Source: Cordylochernes scorpioides (Eukaryota; Arthropoda; Arachnida; Pseudoscorpiones; Chernetidae). From it: DNA of 64,000 nt. Shown piece after piece: positions 1 to 12,456 of this stretch. Made by a program: the position numbers and the translations under genes. Where the stretch lies: NCBI GenBank assembly GCA_030710605.1, contig CP092876.1, forward strand, positions 67,890,115-67,954,114, written 5' to 3'. Each line of letters starts with the position of its first letter. Within the stretch, counting starts at the first letter, position 1. The notes under the pieces were generated by a model. It saw only the letters and a program-made list of their open reading frames with translations. It was not told where the DNA came from and ran no database searches.

Positions 1-2244
1 ATATTAGAATTCATATTACAGTATTTTATAATATTGAAATTATAATTACTTTTTTTATTATAAATTTTAATAGCATTATTTGTAAGGTCTATATTTAGGT
101 CTAAAAAGTTAACTTTTTTGTTTCTATAAATTTTTTCATTGTTTTTAAGTTTCAAGTATTTAGGATAAATTTTAGGTATTAAATTTTTGAACTGTGGATT
201 ATTAAATATTATAATGTCATCTACATAACGGAACATTTGCCAGTTAACATTATTTTGTAGAAAGTATTCTCTTTCGTACCAGAATAATATTAAGTTTGCT
301 AATAACGGACTAGAAGACGTTCCCATGGGAACTCCTTCTGATTGAATATATATTTTATTTTTAAATTCTATATAGTTAAAATTTAAAAATGTTTCCAGTA
401 GAGTTTTTGCTGTTTTAAGATCTAATTTAATTGTTTTATATCTGTTATGAATAATTTTAATGTGGAAAGTTTTGTCATTAATGATTTCGTTAAATAAATT
501 GGTTATTTTATTATTTAGATCTCTTAAATTTATTTTAGAATATAGGTCCTCAAAGTCAAATGTGTGTACTGTTTCCATGTTTGTCCAATTGTTCATTAAA
601 TAGTTAATGATTTTTTTATTTGAGTCGATAAATTTATAATTATATTTATTAGTTAATTTATTTATAATAAATTGTAGTGTTGAAGCTAATTGTATATCAA
701 TGTTTTTTATAACTGAATTTATACCAGATGTGATTGTTCTGAAAGAAATAGGTTTTTTGTGTAGTTTAGGAATTATATAGAACTTTGGTATGTTTGGATT
801 TTTGTAGTGATTATAAATTTTTAGTGAATTTTCAACATTTTTGATGTCTTTTTTGATTTTTGTGGCTGTAGTTCTAGCAAAAGTGTATTTATGATTATTA
901 TCAATTTCCTTTTTTAGTATATCGTGGTATAGATTTTTACAAATTATAGATAAGTTATTGGAACATTTATCTATAGGAGTGATAATAAAGTCCTTCTGTA
1001 AATTAATTATATTTTCTTTAAAAGAAGGAATATCTGAATTAGGTTTTGTGTATTTAAGTGTATTATTATAATAATTTATAACCTCCTTTTTAATATTATG
1101 TTTCCATTCCAGAAAAGTAAATTCTGGAATACTGTATTTTATACTAGTTTTATTTATGAAAATATCTATATCTTTTAATATAGATTTAATTGTATTATTA
1201 TAATTGTGTTTAATTTGAGGTATATATTTATACCCTTTATTTAAAATATCCTGATATTCTGGATTTAAAAAAGAAAAATTGCTAGTTAATATATGACCTG
1301 AAAACTTATATTTATCAATATAGTTGTTGCAATTACATTTAATTTTTTTATAATTTGCCAAATTATTAATAAATTGGTTATAATTGCAAACTAAATTACC
1401 TATATTTTTGTTGTATCTCCAGATTGTTTTGAAATTTAAATTTTTTATAGGGAAAAGATTATTAATGTTTTGGTTATTAAAAATATCATTAAACTTAATA
1501 TGATTAAATAAATTGTTATTAAATTTAATGATAATATTAATGTTATTAGTAGATTGTTTAATTTTTTCTGTATTTAAAGATGTCGTGTGTGATATCTATT
1601 AATCTATTAGTTAGATTATGAATTTTAATATATTCTATAAGTTTGATAAATTTATTATTATTTAGTTTAAATAATGTTTTAATAAATTTATCGACGAAGT
1701 TGTTAGTGTACATTTGTTTTGGGTCCAGTAATTCTTCAAATTCAATGTAACCTAATTTATTGGTAGTTTTACCTCTAGTTTTATTAGGTTTAGTTTTGAA
1801 TTCATTTTTTTTGTATTTGCAGCTGATTTCATAAGTTGAAATTTCTTCTGTTTGTGGTTTGTATGTGTAGTTTAATTCGTCATTAAGTCCATAAGGGAAT
1901 AATGTGTTGTGTTTATAAATGTAGTTGTTTTCTAATAATAGTCGTTGTTTTTTGTTTTGACATATGTCTAGTATTTCTATCTTAAAGTTGTTAAAAGTAT
2001 GTAATTTATTGTGTTCTTTCATATATATATTACCAATTGATTTTTTAGCGTGGTTTCTATGTAGGTTTATTCGTATATTTAATGGATTACATGTTTGTCC
2101 TATATATGATAATTGACAAATTTGGCATGTTAATTTATAAATAGTATTTACTAATTTACAACTAGTCGTTTGAAATGTATCATGGTTCTTAAGAGAGGGA
2201 CAAGTTTGACAATTCTTTCTTAGGCAATTCTTAGCGAGTTTGAA
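1..2244 (-). pseudogene. Naiad PLE ORF, copy 1 (partial, frameshifted)
   Basis: This is the window-edge copy of the array ORF; its C-terminal end lies outside the window. The T run at 1562-1567 has six T where copies 2-4 have five, which shifts the frame and ends the upstream segment after 154 codons counted from the ATG at 2022. Both halves otherwise match the other copies almost base for base, including RT motifs around 200-330 and the GIY-YIG segment at 2023-2244. Because the change is one base in a homopolymer, it may be a true inactivating mutation or a sequencing or assembly error. Confidence 0.8.
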
Positions 2245-3993
2245 TTAACATAAAAGAGGTGCTAACCCTAATATGCTGGTAGTTTTTTTTAGTTTTTTAG
2301 TTTGTTATTCTATTGAGAAAAAATTTTTTTTTTTTATTAATATATTTATCTTAATTGTTTTTGTGGTAATTAAATTTGTAATAAAATGAATAATTAATCT
2401 ATAAAAATATAGATATTACTGTTTGTTATCTGTTATATTTTTTAAGAATAACTAATAAAAAACATCTTTAAACTATCTAAACAATGAAAAAAACAAAAGT
2501 TCTGAAGTTATTTTTTAAAATTATTTTTATAATTTACTTTTTCATAATCAAACAATAAAAGATAATTATAATCTGTATGGAGTTTTATTTATATTAGAAT
2601 ATCTAATATATATTTAAATTTGTATATTATATTATATATAAAAATATATCATAGAGCAAGCTCATATGAATTAATATAGTGTAAAAACTATATAATAAAA
2701 ATATAACAGTGATACTACATTTAAAACTTAAGGAGCAATCTGATCAGAATGATAAATCATATCAAGTAGATTTGGTTAGATTAGCAAGCTAAATCTAAAT
2801 TAATTATAAAAATAAATAGTTGTATAGTTTTATAGTTAAGTATTCTATTAAAATTATCTTCATTAGTTTGATTATTTAAATTCAAATTATAAATTTGTTA
2901 ATTGTTATTATTTAGTATAGATAGAGAAAAAAAAAATTCTTTACTTCTAAAACATCCTCTAGTTAATTATATAATTATAATTAATAACAATAAAAAATTA
3001 ACAAAGTAACGTCTATTACATCGGCTTTTACACGTCATTCAGACATACTCTAATCCTATATATAGAATAATCGAAGAGATAATATATATAATAGTTAGAA
3101 AAAAGATAGAAAGACAGAACCATGTACTTTTAATCAAACTAATAGAAAGAAAACAAAAAGTTTTGTAAATAAGGTAGATAAGATTGTTAGTATATATATA
3201 TATTTTTTTATAATTTTATATTTTATTCGTTTTTTTTTTTTTAAAGATTTTTTAAATTTTTTTATTTTAAAATATGAATATAAAAAGTTGTATTTAGTAA
3301 AATATCTATAATATGAATTAACTTTTATTATAAGTTTGGTTATTATGTTTTGAAACCCTAATGGTAGACCAGACATATACAAAAAACTTAAATTGGAGTA
3401 ATTATTGAAAAAAGAGGTCTGCTGAACCGGGACTTCTCAAATAGAAATTCAGCTTTTCAACATTTCATCCCTTCTCTATTATGTCTAGACCTCCTTTCAA
3501 CCGTATTTTATGTGTTAATATAAAGTTACTACAGTGAAACATTTATATGAACAGATATAATGTGTACCTACCTTGTCCGCGAACGCCTTCAACTGTAAAC
3601 AACTATTTCTGGATAACACATGTTGTGGGGGGGTGGGGACAAATTTAGACCGAATTGTGGGAGAACAAGACATTCAAAGAATAAAGATAAGATAGTTAAG
3701 GGAAGAAATCCAAATTTTATAATCTTTACAGTCAGTTAAAAATTAAAATAATTGATTCAAAACTTATTCATCTTTCAATATTCCTTTAAAAAGGCAAATT
3801 ATTAGAGTTTAATAAAGCTATTAATTGTGAAAATTCACTTTTATTTAATTTCCATTTTCCTCCCCAGAAATTGGAGATTAAACAAAATGAATTATATACA
3901 ATATTACTTTAAAAATCTTGTGAAAAAATCTTCAAATCAGCTATTTAATTTAAGTTTAACTAATTGTTGAAGATTATAAATTTGTAGTATTGA
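2245..3993 (-). repeat. Inter-ORF segment of array unit (5' leader plus next 3' region)
   Basis: This 1.75-kb stretch separates successive ORFs and recurs at 6475-8225, 10707-12456 and 14938-16688. By the terminus inferred from the inverted fragment, 2245-2804 is the 5' leader of copy 1 and 2805-3993 the 3' region of copy 2. It holds no credible coding frame: an 82-codon lysine-rich ORF at 3134-3382 is not open in all copies. Notable contents are an imperfect dyad next to the unit junction (TTAGATTAGCAAGCTAAATC, 2777-2796), a GC-richer block at 3414-3493 with nested pairing, and a G-rich run (GGGGGGGTGGGG) near 3627-3638. Confidence 0.7.
3414..3493. other. Possible structured RNA element in PLE 3' region
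   Basis: GAGGTCT (3414-3420) can pair with AGACCTC (3487-3493), closing an 80-nt domain. Inside, GCTGAA (3421-3426) pairs with TTCAGC (3448-3453), and GGGA (3429-3432) in that loop can pair with TCCC (3468-3471), which would form a pseudoknot. The same bases occur in every array unit, so conservation between units is not independent support. The canonical hammerhead order CTGATGA...GAAA is absent, in line with reports that this PLE group lacks hammerheads. Confidence 0.35.
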
Positions 3994-6474
3994 TTATTGA
4001 AAGAAATTATAGAAAGTTGATTTAATAAATGGATACTTCCATTTATTTTTTTTTAAGTATTTTATAATTGATATACTGTTGAAATATTTTACTTGTCTGA
4101 TACTAAATTTGTTTTTAATAAATTCCATGTTTAAATTATTAACATCTTCTATGAAATTTTCTAATATATTATTTATTCTATAAAATCTTAGAAACTGACC
4201 AAAATATATACCTTTACAGCAATTTAATGAAATATTAGAATTCATATTACAGTATTTTATAATATTGAAATTATAATTACTTTTTTTATTATAAATTTTA
4301 ATAGCATTATTTGTAAGGTCTATATTTAGGTCTAAAAAGTTAACTTTTTTGTTTCTATAAATTTTTTCATTGTTTTTAAGTTTCAAGTATTTAGGATAAA
4401 TTTTAGGTATTAAATTTTTGAACTGTGGATTATTAAATATTATAATGTCATCTACATAACGGAACATTTGCCAGTTAACATTATTTTGTAGAAAGTATTC
4501 TCTTTCGTACCAGAATAATATTAAGTTTGCTAATAACGGACTAGAAGACGTTCCCATGGGAACTCCTTCTGATTGAATATATATTTTATTTTTAAATTCT
4601 ATATAGTTAAAATTTAAAAATGTTTCCAGTAGAGTTTTTGCTGTTTTAAGATCTAATTTAATTGTTTTATATCTGTTATGAATAATTTTAATGTGGAAAG
4701 TTTTGTCATTAATGATTTCGTTAAATAAATTGGTTATTTTATTATTTAGATCTCTTAAATTTATTTTAGAATATAGGTCCTCAAAGTCAAATGTGTGTAC
4801 TGTTTCCATGTTTGTCCAATTGTTCATTAAATAGTTAATGATTTTTTTATTTGAGTCGATAAATTTATAATTATATTTATTAGTTAATTTATTTATAATA
4901 AATTGTAGTGTTGAAGCTAATTGTATATCAATGTTTTTTATAACTGAATTTATACCAGATGTGATTGTTCTGAAAGAAATAGGTTTTTTGTGTAGTTTAG
5001 GAATTATATAGAACTTTGGTATGTTTGGATTTTTGTAGTGATTATAAATTTTTAGTGAATTTTCAACATTTTTGATGTCTTTTTTGATTTTTGTGGCTGT
5101 AGTTCTAGCAAAAGTGTATTTATGATTATTATCAATTTCCTTTTTTAGTATATCGTGGTATAGATTTTTACAAATTATAGATAAGTTATTGGAACATTTA
5201 TCTATAGGAGTGATAATAAAGTCCTTCTGTAAATTAATTATATTTTCTTTAAAAGAAGGAATATCTGAATTAGGTTTTGTGTATTTAAGTGTATTATTAT
5301 AATAATTTATAACCTCCTTTTTAATATTATGTTTCCATTCCAGAAAAGTAAATTCTGGAATACTGTATTTTATACTAGTTTTATTTATGAAAATATCTAT
5401 ATCTTTTAATATAGATTTAATTGTATTATTATAATTGTGTTTAATTTGAGGTATATATTTATACCCTTTATTTAAAATATCCTGATATTCTGGATTTAAA
5501 AAAGAAAAATTGCTAGTTAATATATGACCTGAAAACTTATATTTATCAATATAGTTGTTGCAATTACATTTAATTTTTTTATAATTTGCCAAATTATTAA
5601 TAAATTGGTTATAATTGCAAACTAAATTACCTATATTTTTGTTGTATCTCCAGATTGTTTTGAAATTTAAATTTTTTATAGGGAAAAGATTATTAATGTT
5701 TTGGTTATTAAAAATATCATTAAACTTAATATGATTAAATAAATTGTTATTAAATTTAATGATAATATTAATGTTATTAGTAGATTGTTTAATTTTTCTG
5801 TATTTAAAGATGTCGTGTGTGATATCTATTAATCTATTAGTTAGATTATGAATTTTAATATATTCTATAAGTTTGATAAATTTATTATTATTTAGTTTAA
5901 ATAATGTTTTAATAAATTTATCGACGAAGTTGTTAGTGTACATTTGTTTTGGGTCCAGTAATTCTTCAAATTCAATGTAACCTAATTTATTGGTAGTTTT
6001 ACCTCTAGTTTTATTAGGTTTAGTTTTGAATTCATTTTTTTTGTATTTGCAGCTGATTTCATAAGTTGAAATTTCTTCTGTTTGTGGTTTGTATGTGTAG
6101 TTTAATTCGTCATTAAGTCCATAAGGGAATAATGTGTTGTGTTTATAAATGTAGTTGTTTTCTAATAATAGTCGTTGTTTTTTGTTTTGACATATGTCTA
6201 GTATTTCTATCTTAAAGTTGTTAAAAGTATGTAATTTATTGTGTTCTTTCATATATATATTACCAATTGATTTTTTAGCGTGGTTTCTATGTAGGTTTAT
6301 TCGTATATTTAATGGATTACATGTTTGTCCTATATATGATAATTGACAAATTTGGCATGTTAATTTATAAATAGTATTTACTAATTTACAACTAGTCGTT
6401 TGAAATGTATCATGGTTCTTAAGAGAGGGACAAGTTTGACAATTCTTTCTTAGGCAATTCTTAGCGAGTTTGAA
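3994..6474 (-). CDS. Naiad PLE polyprotein, copy 2 (GIY-YIG + RT)
   Basis: From the ATG at 6252 the frame encodes 752 residues, but it stays open upstream to 6474, where a TAA (6475-6477) ends it. The upstream 74 codons contain the endonuclease core: CQTCP, NTIYKLTC, CQLSYIGQT and NIRINLHR, that is a Cys pair, the GIY-YIG equivalent and the catalytic-type Arg, continuing into residues 1-50 of the ATG form. A CNC motif (residues 229-231) follows. RT motifs come next: FYIIPKLHKKP near 415-424, TFDFEDLYSK with Asp489, GVPMGTSSSP near 563-572 and FRYVDD with the catalytic pair at 601-602. No in-frame ATG precedes the endonuclease core, so a non-ATG start, a spliced 5' exon or a defective 5' end is implied. 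Role by family: target-primed reverse transcription after nicking by the endonuclease. Confidence 0.85.
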   Translation of the reverse strand, partial: FKLAKNCLRKNCQTCPSLKNHDTFQTTSCKLVNTIYKLTCQICQLSYIGQTCNPLNIRINLHRNHAKKSIGNIYMKEHNKLHTFNNFKIEILDICQNKKQRLLLENNYIYKHNTLFPYGLNDELNYTYKPQTEEISTYEISCKYKKNEFKTKPNKTRGKTTNKLGYIEFEELLDPKQMYTNNFVDKFIKTLFKLNNNKFIKLIEYIKIHNLTNRLIDITHDIFKYRKIKQSTNNINIIIKFNNNLFNHIKFNDIFNNQNINNLFPIKNLNFKTIWRYNKNIGNLVCNYNQFINNLANYKKIKCNCNNYIDKYKFSGHILTSNFSFLNPEYQDILNKGYKYIPQIKHNYNNTIKSILKDIDIFINKTSIKYSIPEFTFLEWKHNIKKEVINYYNNTLKYTKPNSDIPSFKENIINLQKDFIITPIDKCSNNLSIICKNLYHDILKKEIDNNHKYTFARTTATKIKKDIKNVENSLKIYNHYKNPNIPKFYIIPKLHKKPISFRTITSGINSVIKNIDIQLASTLQFIINKLTNKYNYKFIDSNKKIINYLMNNWTNMETVHTFDFEDLYSKINLRDLNNKITNLFNEIINDKTFHIKIIHNRYKTIKLDLKTAKTLLETFLNFNYIEFKNKIYIQSEGVPMGTSSSPLLANLILFWYEREYFLQNNVNWQMFRYVDDIIIFNNPQFKNLIPKIYPKYLKLKNNEKIYRNKKVNFLDLNIDLTNNAIKIYNKKSNYNFNIIKYCNMNSNISLNCCKGIYFGQFLRFYRINNILENFIEDVNNLNMEFIKNKFSIRQVKYFNSISIIKYLKKNKWKYPFIKSTFYNFFQ

Positions 6475-8225
6475 TTAACATAAAAGAGGTGCTAACCCTA
6501 ATATGCTGGTAGTTTTTTTTAGTTTTTTAGTTTGTTATTCTATTGAGAAAAAATTTTTTTTTTTTATTAATATATTTATCTTAATTGTTTTTGTGGTAAT
6601 TAAATTTGTAATAAAATGAATAATTAATCTATAAAAATATAGATATTACTGTTTGTTATCTGTTATATTTTTTAAGAATAACTAATAAAAAACATCTTTA
6701 AACTATCTAAACAATGAAAAAAACAAAAGTTCTGAAGTTATTTTTTAAAATTATTTTTATAATTTACTTTTTCATAATCAAACAATAAAAGATAATTATA
6801 ATCTGTATGGAGTTTTATTTATATTAGAATATCTAATATATATTTAAATTTGTATATTATATTATATATAAAAATATATCATAGAGCAAGCTCATATGAA
6901 TTAATATAGTGTAAAAACTATATAATAAAAATATAACAGTGATACTACATTTAAAACTTAAGGAGCAATCTGATCAGAATGATAAATCATATCAAGTAGA
7001 TTTGGTTAGATTAGCAAGCTAAATCTAAATTAATTATAAAAATAAATAGTTGTATAGTTTTATAGTTAAGTATTCTATTAAAATTATCTTCATTAGTTTG
7101 ATTATTTAAATTCAAATTATAAATTTGTTAATTGTTATTATTTAGTATAGATAGAGAAAAAAAAAAATTCTTTACTTCTAAAACATCCTCTAGTTAATTA
7201 TATAATTATAATTAATAACAATAAAAAATTAACAAAGTAACGTCTATTACATCGGCTTTTACACGTCATTCAGACATACTCTAATCCTATATATAGAATA
7301 ATCGAAGAGATAATATATATAATAGTTAGAAAAAAGATAGAAAGACAGAACCATGTACTTTTAATCAAACTAATAGAAAGAAAACAAAAAGTTTTGTAAA
7401 TAAGGTAGATAAGATTGTTAGTATATATATATATTTTTTTATAATTTTATATTTTATTCGTTTTTTTTTTTTTTAAAGATTTTTTAAATTTTTTTATTTT
7501 AAAATATGAATATAAAAAGTTGTATTTAGTAAAATATCTATAATATGAATTAACTTTTATTATAAGTTTGGTTATTATGTTTTGAAACCCTAATGGTAGA
7601 CCAGACATATACAAAAAACTTAAATTGGAGTAATTATTGAAAAAAGAGGTCTGCTGAACCGGGACTTCTCAAATAGAAATTCAGCTTTTCAACATTTCAT
7701 CCCTTCTCTATTATGTCTAGACCTCCTTTCAACCGTATTTTATGTGTTAATATAAAGTTACTACAGTGAAACATTTATATGAACAGATATAATGTGTACC
7801 TACCTTGTCCGCGAACGCCTTCAACTGTAAACAACTATTTCTGGATAACACATGTTGTGGGGGGGTGGGGACAAATTTAGACCGAATTGTGGGAGAACAA
7901 GACATTCAAAGAATAAAGATAAGATAGTTAAGGGAAGAAATCCAAATTTTATAATCTTTACAGTCAGTTAAAAATTAAAATAATTGATTCAAAACTTATT
8001 CATCTTTCAATATTCCTTTAAAAAGGCAAATTATTAGAGTTTAATAAAGCTATTAATTGTGAAAATTCACTTTTATTTAATTTCCATTTTCCTCCCCAGA
8101 AATTGGAGATTAAACAAAATGAATTATATACAATATTACTTTAAAAATCTTGTGAAAAAATCTTCAAATCAGCTATTTAATTTAAGTTTAACTAATTGTT
8201 GAAGATTATAAATTTGTAGTATTGA

Positions 8226-10706
8226 TTATTGAAAGAAATTATAGAAAGTTGATTTAATAAATGGATACTTCCATTTATTTTTTTTTAAGTATTTTATAAT
8301 TGATATACTGTTGAAATATTTTACTTGTCTGATACTAAATTTGTTTTTAATAAATTCCATGTTTAAATTATTAACATCTTCTATGAAATTTTCTAATATA
8401 TTATTTATTCTATAAAATCTTAGAAACTGACCAAAATATATACCTTTACAGCAATTTAATGAAATATTAGAATTCATATTACAGTATTTTATAATATTGA
8501 AATTATAATTACTTTTTTTATTATAAATTTTAATAGCATTATTTGTAAGGTCTATATTTAGGTCTAAAAAGTTAACTTTTTTGTTTCTATAAATTTTTTC
8601 ATTGTTTTTAAGTTTCAAGTATTTAGGATAAATTTTAGGTATTAAATTTTTGAACTGTGGATTATTAAATATTATAATGTCATCTACATAACGGAACATT
8701 TGCCAGTTAACATTATTTTGTAGAAAGTATTCTCTTTCGTACCAGAATAATATTAAGTTTGCTAATAACGGACTAGAAGACGTTCCCATGGGAACTCCTT
8801 CTGATTGAATATATATTTTATTTTTAAATTCTATATAGTTAAAATTTAAAAATGTTTCCAGTAGAGTTTTTGCTGTTTTAAGATCTAATTTAATTGTTTT
8901 ATATCTGTTATGAATAATTTTAATGTGGAAAGTTTTGTCATTAATGATTTCGTTAAATAAATTGGTTATTTTATTATTTAGATCTCTTAAATTTATTTTA
9001 GAATATAGGTCCTCAAAGTCAAATGTGTGTACTGTTTCCATGTTTGTCCAATTGTTCATTAAATAGTTAATGATTTTTTTATTTGAGTCGATAAATTTAT
9101 AATTATATTTATTAGTTAATTTATTTATAATAAATTGTAGTGTTGAAGCTAATTGTATATCAATGTTTTTTATAACTGAATTTATACCAGATGTGATTGT
9201 TCTGAAAGAAATAGGTTTTTTGTGTAGTTTAGGAATTATATAGAACTTTGGTATGTTTGGATTTTTGTAGTGATTATAAATTTTTAGTGAATTTTCAACA
9301 TTTTTGATGTCTTTTTTGATTTTTGTGGCTGTAGTTCTAGCAAAAGTGTATTTATGATTATTATCAATTTCCTTTTTTAGTATATCGTGGTATAGATTTT
9401 TACAAATTATAGATAAGTTATTGGAACATTTATCTATAGGAGTGATAATAAAGTCCTTCTGTAAATTAATTATATTTTCTTTAAAAGAAGGAATATCTGA
9501 ATTAGGTTTTGTGTATTTAAGTGTATTATTATAATAATTTATAACCTCCTTTTTAATATTATGTTTCCATTCCAGAAAAGTAAATTCTGGAATACTGTAT
9601 TTTATACTAGTTTTATTTATGAAAATATCTATATCTTTTAATATAGATTTAATTGTATTATTATAATTGTGTTTAATTTGAGGTATATATTTATACCCTT
9701 TATTTAAAATATCCTGATATTCTGGATTTAAAAAAGAAAAATTGCTAGTTAATATATGACCTGAAAACTTATATTTATCAATATAGTTGTTGCAATTACA
9801 TTTAATTTTTTTATAATTTGCCAAATTATTAATAAATTGGTTATAATTGCAAACTAAATTACCTATATTTTTGTTGTATCTCCAGATTGTTTTGAAATTT
9901 AAATTTTTTATAGGGAAAAGATTATTAATGTTTTGGTTATTAAAAATATCATTAAACTTAATATGATTAAATAAATTGTTATTAAATTTAATGATAATAT
10001 TAATGTTATTAGTAGATTGTTTAATTTTTCTGTATTTAAAGATGTCGTGTGTGATATCTATTAATCTATTAGTTAGATTATGAATTTTAATATATTCTAT
10101 AAGTTTGATAAATTTATTATTATTTAGTTTAAATAATGTTTTAATAAATTTATCGACGAAGTTGTTAGTGTACATTTGTTTTGGGTCCAGTAATTCTTCA
10201 AATTCAATGTAACCTAATTTATTGGTAGTTTTACCTCTAGTTTTATTAGGTTTAGTTTTGAATTCATTTTTTTTGTATTTGCAGCTGATTTCATAAGTTG
10301 AAATTTCTTCTGTTTGTGGTTTGTATGTGTAGTTTAATTCGTCATTAAGTCCATAAGGGAATAATGTGTTGTGTTTATAAATGTAGTTGTTTTCTAATAA
10401 TAGTCGTTGTTTTTTGTTTTGACATATGTCTAGTATTTCTATCTTAAAGTTGTTAAAAGTATGTAATTTATTGTGTTCTTTCATATATATATTACCAATT
10501 GATTTTTTAGCGTGGTTTCTATGTAGGTTTATTCGTATATTTAATGGATTACATGTTTGTCCTATATATGATAATTGACAAATTTGGCATGTTAATTTAT
10601 AAATAGTATTTACTAATTTACAACTAGTCGTTTGAAATGTATCATGGTTCTTAAGAGAGGGACAAGTTTGACAATTCTTTCTTAGGCAATTCTTAGCGAG
10701 TTTGAA
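8226..10706 (-). CDS. Naiad PLE polyprotein, copy 3
   Basis: The predicted 752-residue protein from the ATG at 10484 is identical to copy 2, and the frame is again open upstream through the GIY-YIG core to 10706. The same TAA blocks it in the same place. Identity at protein level over 752 residues indicates very recent amplification, gene conversion, or repeated reading of one unit by an assembler. RT catalytic residues are intact, so if expressed the RT part should be functional. Confidence 0.85.
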   Translation of the reverse strand, partial: FKLAKNCLRKNCQTCPSLKNHDTFQTTSCKLVNTIYKLTCQICQLSYIGQTCNPLNIRINLHRNHAKKSIGNIYMKEHNKLHTFNNFKIEILDICQNKKQRLLLENNYIYKHNTLFPYGLNDELNYTYKPQTEEISTYEISCKYKKNEFKTKPNKTRGKTTNKLGYIEFEELLDPKQMYTNNFVDKFIKTLFKLNNNKFIKLIEYIKIHNLTNRLIDITHDIFKYRKIKQSTNNINIIIKFNNNLFNHIKFNDIFNNQNINNLFPIKNLNFKTIWRYNKNIGNLVCNYNQFINNLANYKKIKCNCNNYIDKYKFSGHILTSNFSFLNPEYQDILNKGYKYIPQIKHNYNNTIKSILKDIDIFINKTSIKYSIPEFTFLEWKHNIKKEVINYYNNTLKYTKPNSDIPSFKENIINLQKDFIITPIDKCSNNLSIICKNLYHDILKKEIDNNHKYTFARTTATKIKKDIKNVENSLKIYNHYKNPNIPKFYIIPKLHKKPISFRTITSGINSVIKNIDIQLASTLQFIINKLTNKYNYKFIDSNKKIINYLMNNWTNMETVHTFDFEDLYSKINLRDLNNKITNLFNEIINDKTFHIKIIHNRYKTIKLDLKTAKTLLETFLNFNYIEFKNKIYIQSEGVPMGTSSSPLLANLILFWYEREYFLQNNVNWQMFRYVDDIIIFNNPQFKNLIPKIYPKYLKLKNNEKIYRNKKVNFLDLNIDLTNNAIKIYNKKSNYNFNIIKYCNMNSNISLNCCKGIYFGQFLRFYRINNILENFIEDVNNLNMEFIKNKFSIRQVKYFNSISIIKYLKKNKWKYPFIKSTFYNFFQ

Positions 10707-12456
10707 TTAACATAAAAGAGGTGCTAACCCTAATATGCTGGTAGTTTTTTTTAGTTTTTTAGTTTGTTATTCTATTGAGAAAAAAATTTTTTTTTTTATT
10801 AATATATTTATCTTAATTGTTTTTGTGGTAATTAAATTTGTAATAAAATGAATAATTAATCTATAAAAATATAGATATTACTGTTTGTTATCTGTTATAT
10901 TTTTTAAGAATAACTAATAAAAAACATCTTTAAACTATCTAAACAATGAAAAAAACAAAAGTTCTGAAGTTATTTTTTAAAATTATTTTTATAATTTACT
11001 TTTTCATAATCAAACAATAAAAGATAATTATAATCTGTATGGAGTTTTATTTATATTAGAATATCTAATATATATTTAAATTTGTATATTATATTATATA
11101 TAAAAATATATCATAGAGCAAGCTCATATGAATTAATATAGTGTAAAAACTATATAATAAAAATATAACAGTGATACTACATTTAAAACTTAAGGAGCAA
11201 TCTGATCAGAATGATAAATCATATCAAGTAGATTTGGTTAGATTAGCAAGCTAAATCTAAATTAATTATAAAAATAAATAGTTGTATAGTTTTATAGTTA
11301 AGTATTCTATTAAAATTATCTTCATTAGTTTGATTATTTAAATTCAAATTATAAATTTGTTAATTGTTATTATTTAGTATAGATAGAGAAAAAAAAAATT
11401 CTTTACTTCTAAAACATCCTCTAGTTAATTATATAATTATAATTAATAACAATAAAAAATTAACAAAGTAACGTCTATTACATCGGCTTTTACACGTCAT
11501 TCAGACATACTCTAATCCTATATATAGAATAATCGAAGAGATAATATATATAATAGTTAGAAAAAAGATAGAAAGACAGAACCATGTACTTTTAATCAAA
11601 CTAATAGAAAGAAAACAAAAAGTTTTGTAAATAAGGTAGATAAGATTGTTAGTATATATATAAATTTTTTTATAATTTTATATTTTATTCGTTTTTTTTT
11701 TTTTTAAAGATTTTTTAAATTTTTTTATTTTAAAATATGAATATAAAAAGTTGTATTTAGTAAAATATCTATAATATGAATTAACTTTTATTATAAGTTT
11801 GGTTATTATGTTTTGAAACCCTAATGGTAGACCAGACATATACAAAAAACTTAAATTGGAGTAATTATTGAAAAAAGAGGTCTGCTGAACCGGGACTTCT
11901 CAAATAGAAATTCAGCTTTTCAACATTTCATCCCTTCTCTATTATGTCTAGACCTCCTTTCAACCGTATTTTATGTGTTAATATAAAGTTACTACAGTGA
12001 AACATTTATATGAACAGATATAATGTGTACCTACCTTGTCCGCGAACGCCTTCAACTGTAAACAACTATTTCTGGATAACACATGTTGTGGGGGGGTGGG
12101 GACAAATTTAGACCGAATTGTGGGAGAACAAGACATTCAAAGAATAAAGATAAGATAGTTAAGGGAAGAAATCCAAATTTTATAATCTTTACAGTCAGTT
12201 AAAAATTAAAATAATTGATTCAAAACTTATTCATCTTTCAATATTCCTTTAAAAAGGCAAATTATTAGAGTTTAATAAAGCTATTAATTGTGAAAATTCA
12301 CTTTTATTTAATTTCCATTTTCCTCCCCAGAAATTGGAGATTAAACAAAATGAATTATATACAATATTACTTTAAAAATCTTGTGAAAAAATCTTCAAAT
12401 CAGCTATTTAATTTAAGTTTAACTAATTGTTGAAGATTATAAATTTGTAGTATTGA

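Noticed and set aside
3134..3382. 82-codon Lys-rich minus-strand ORF in the PLE noncoding region
   Set aside because: It is not open in all array units because homopolymer and AT-tract lengths vary, and it has no motif.
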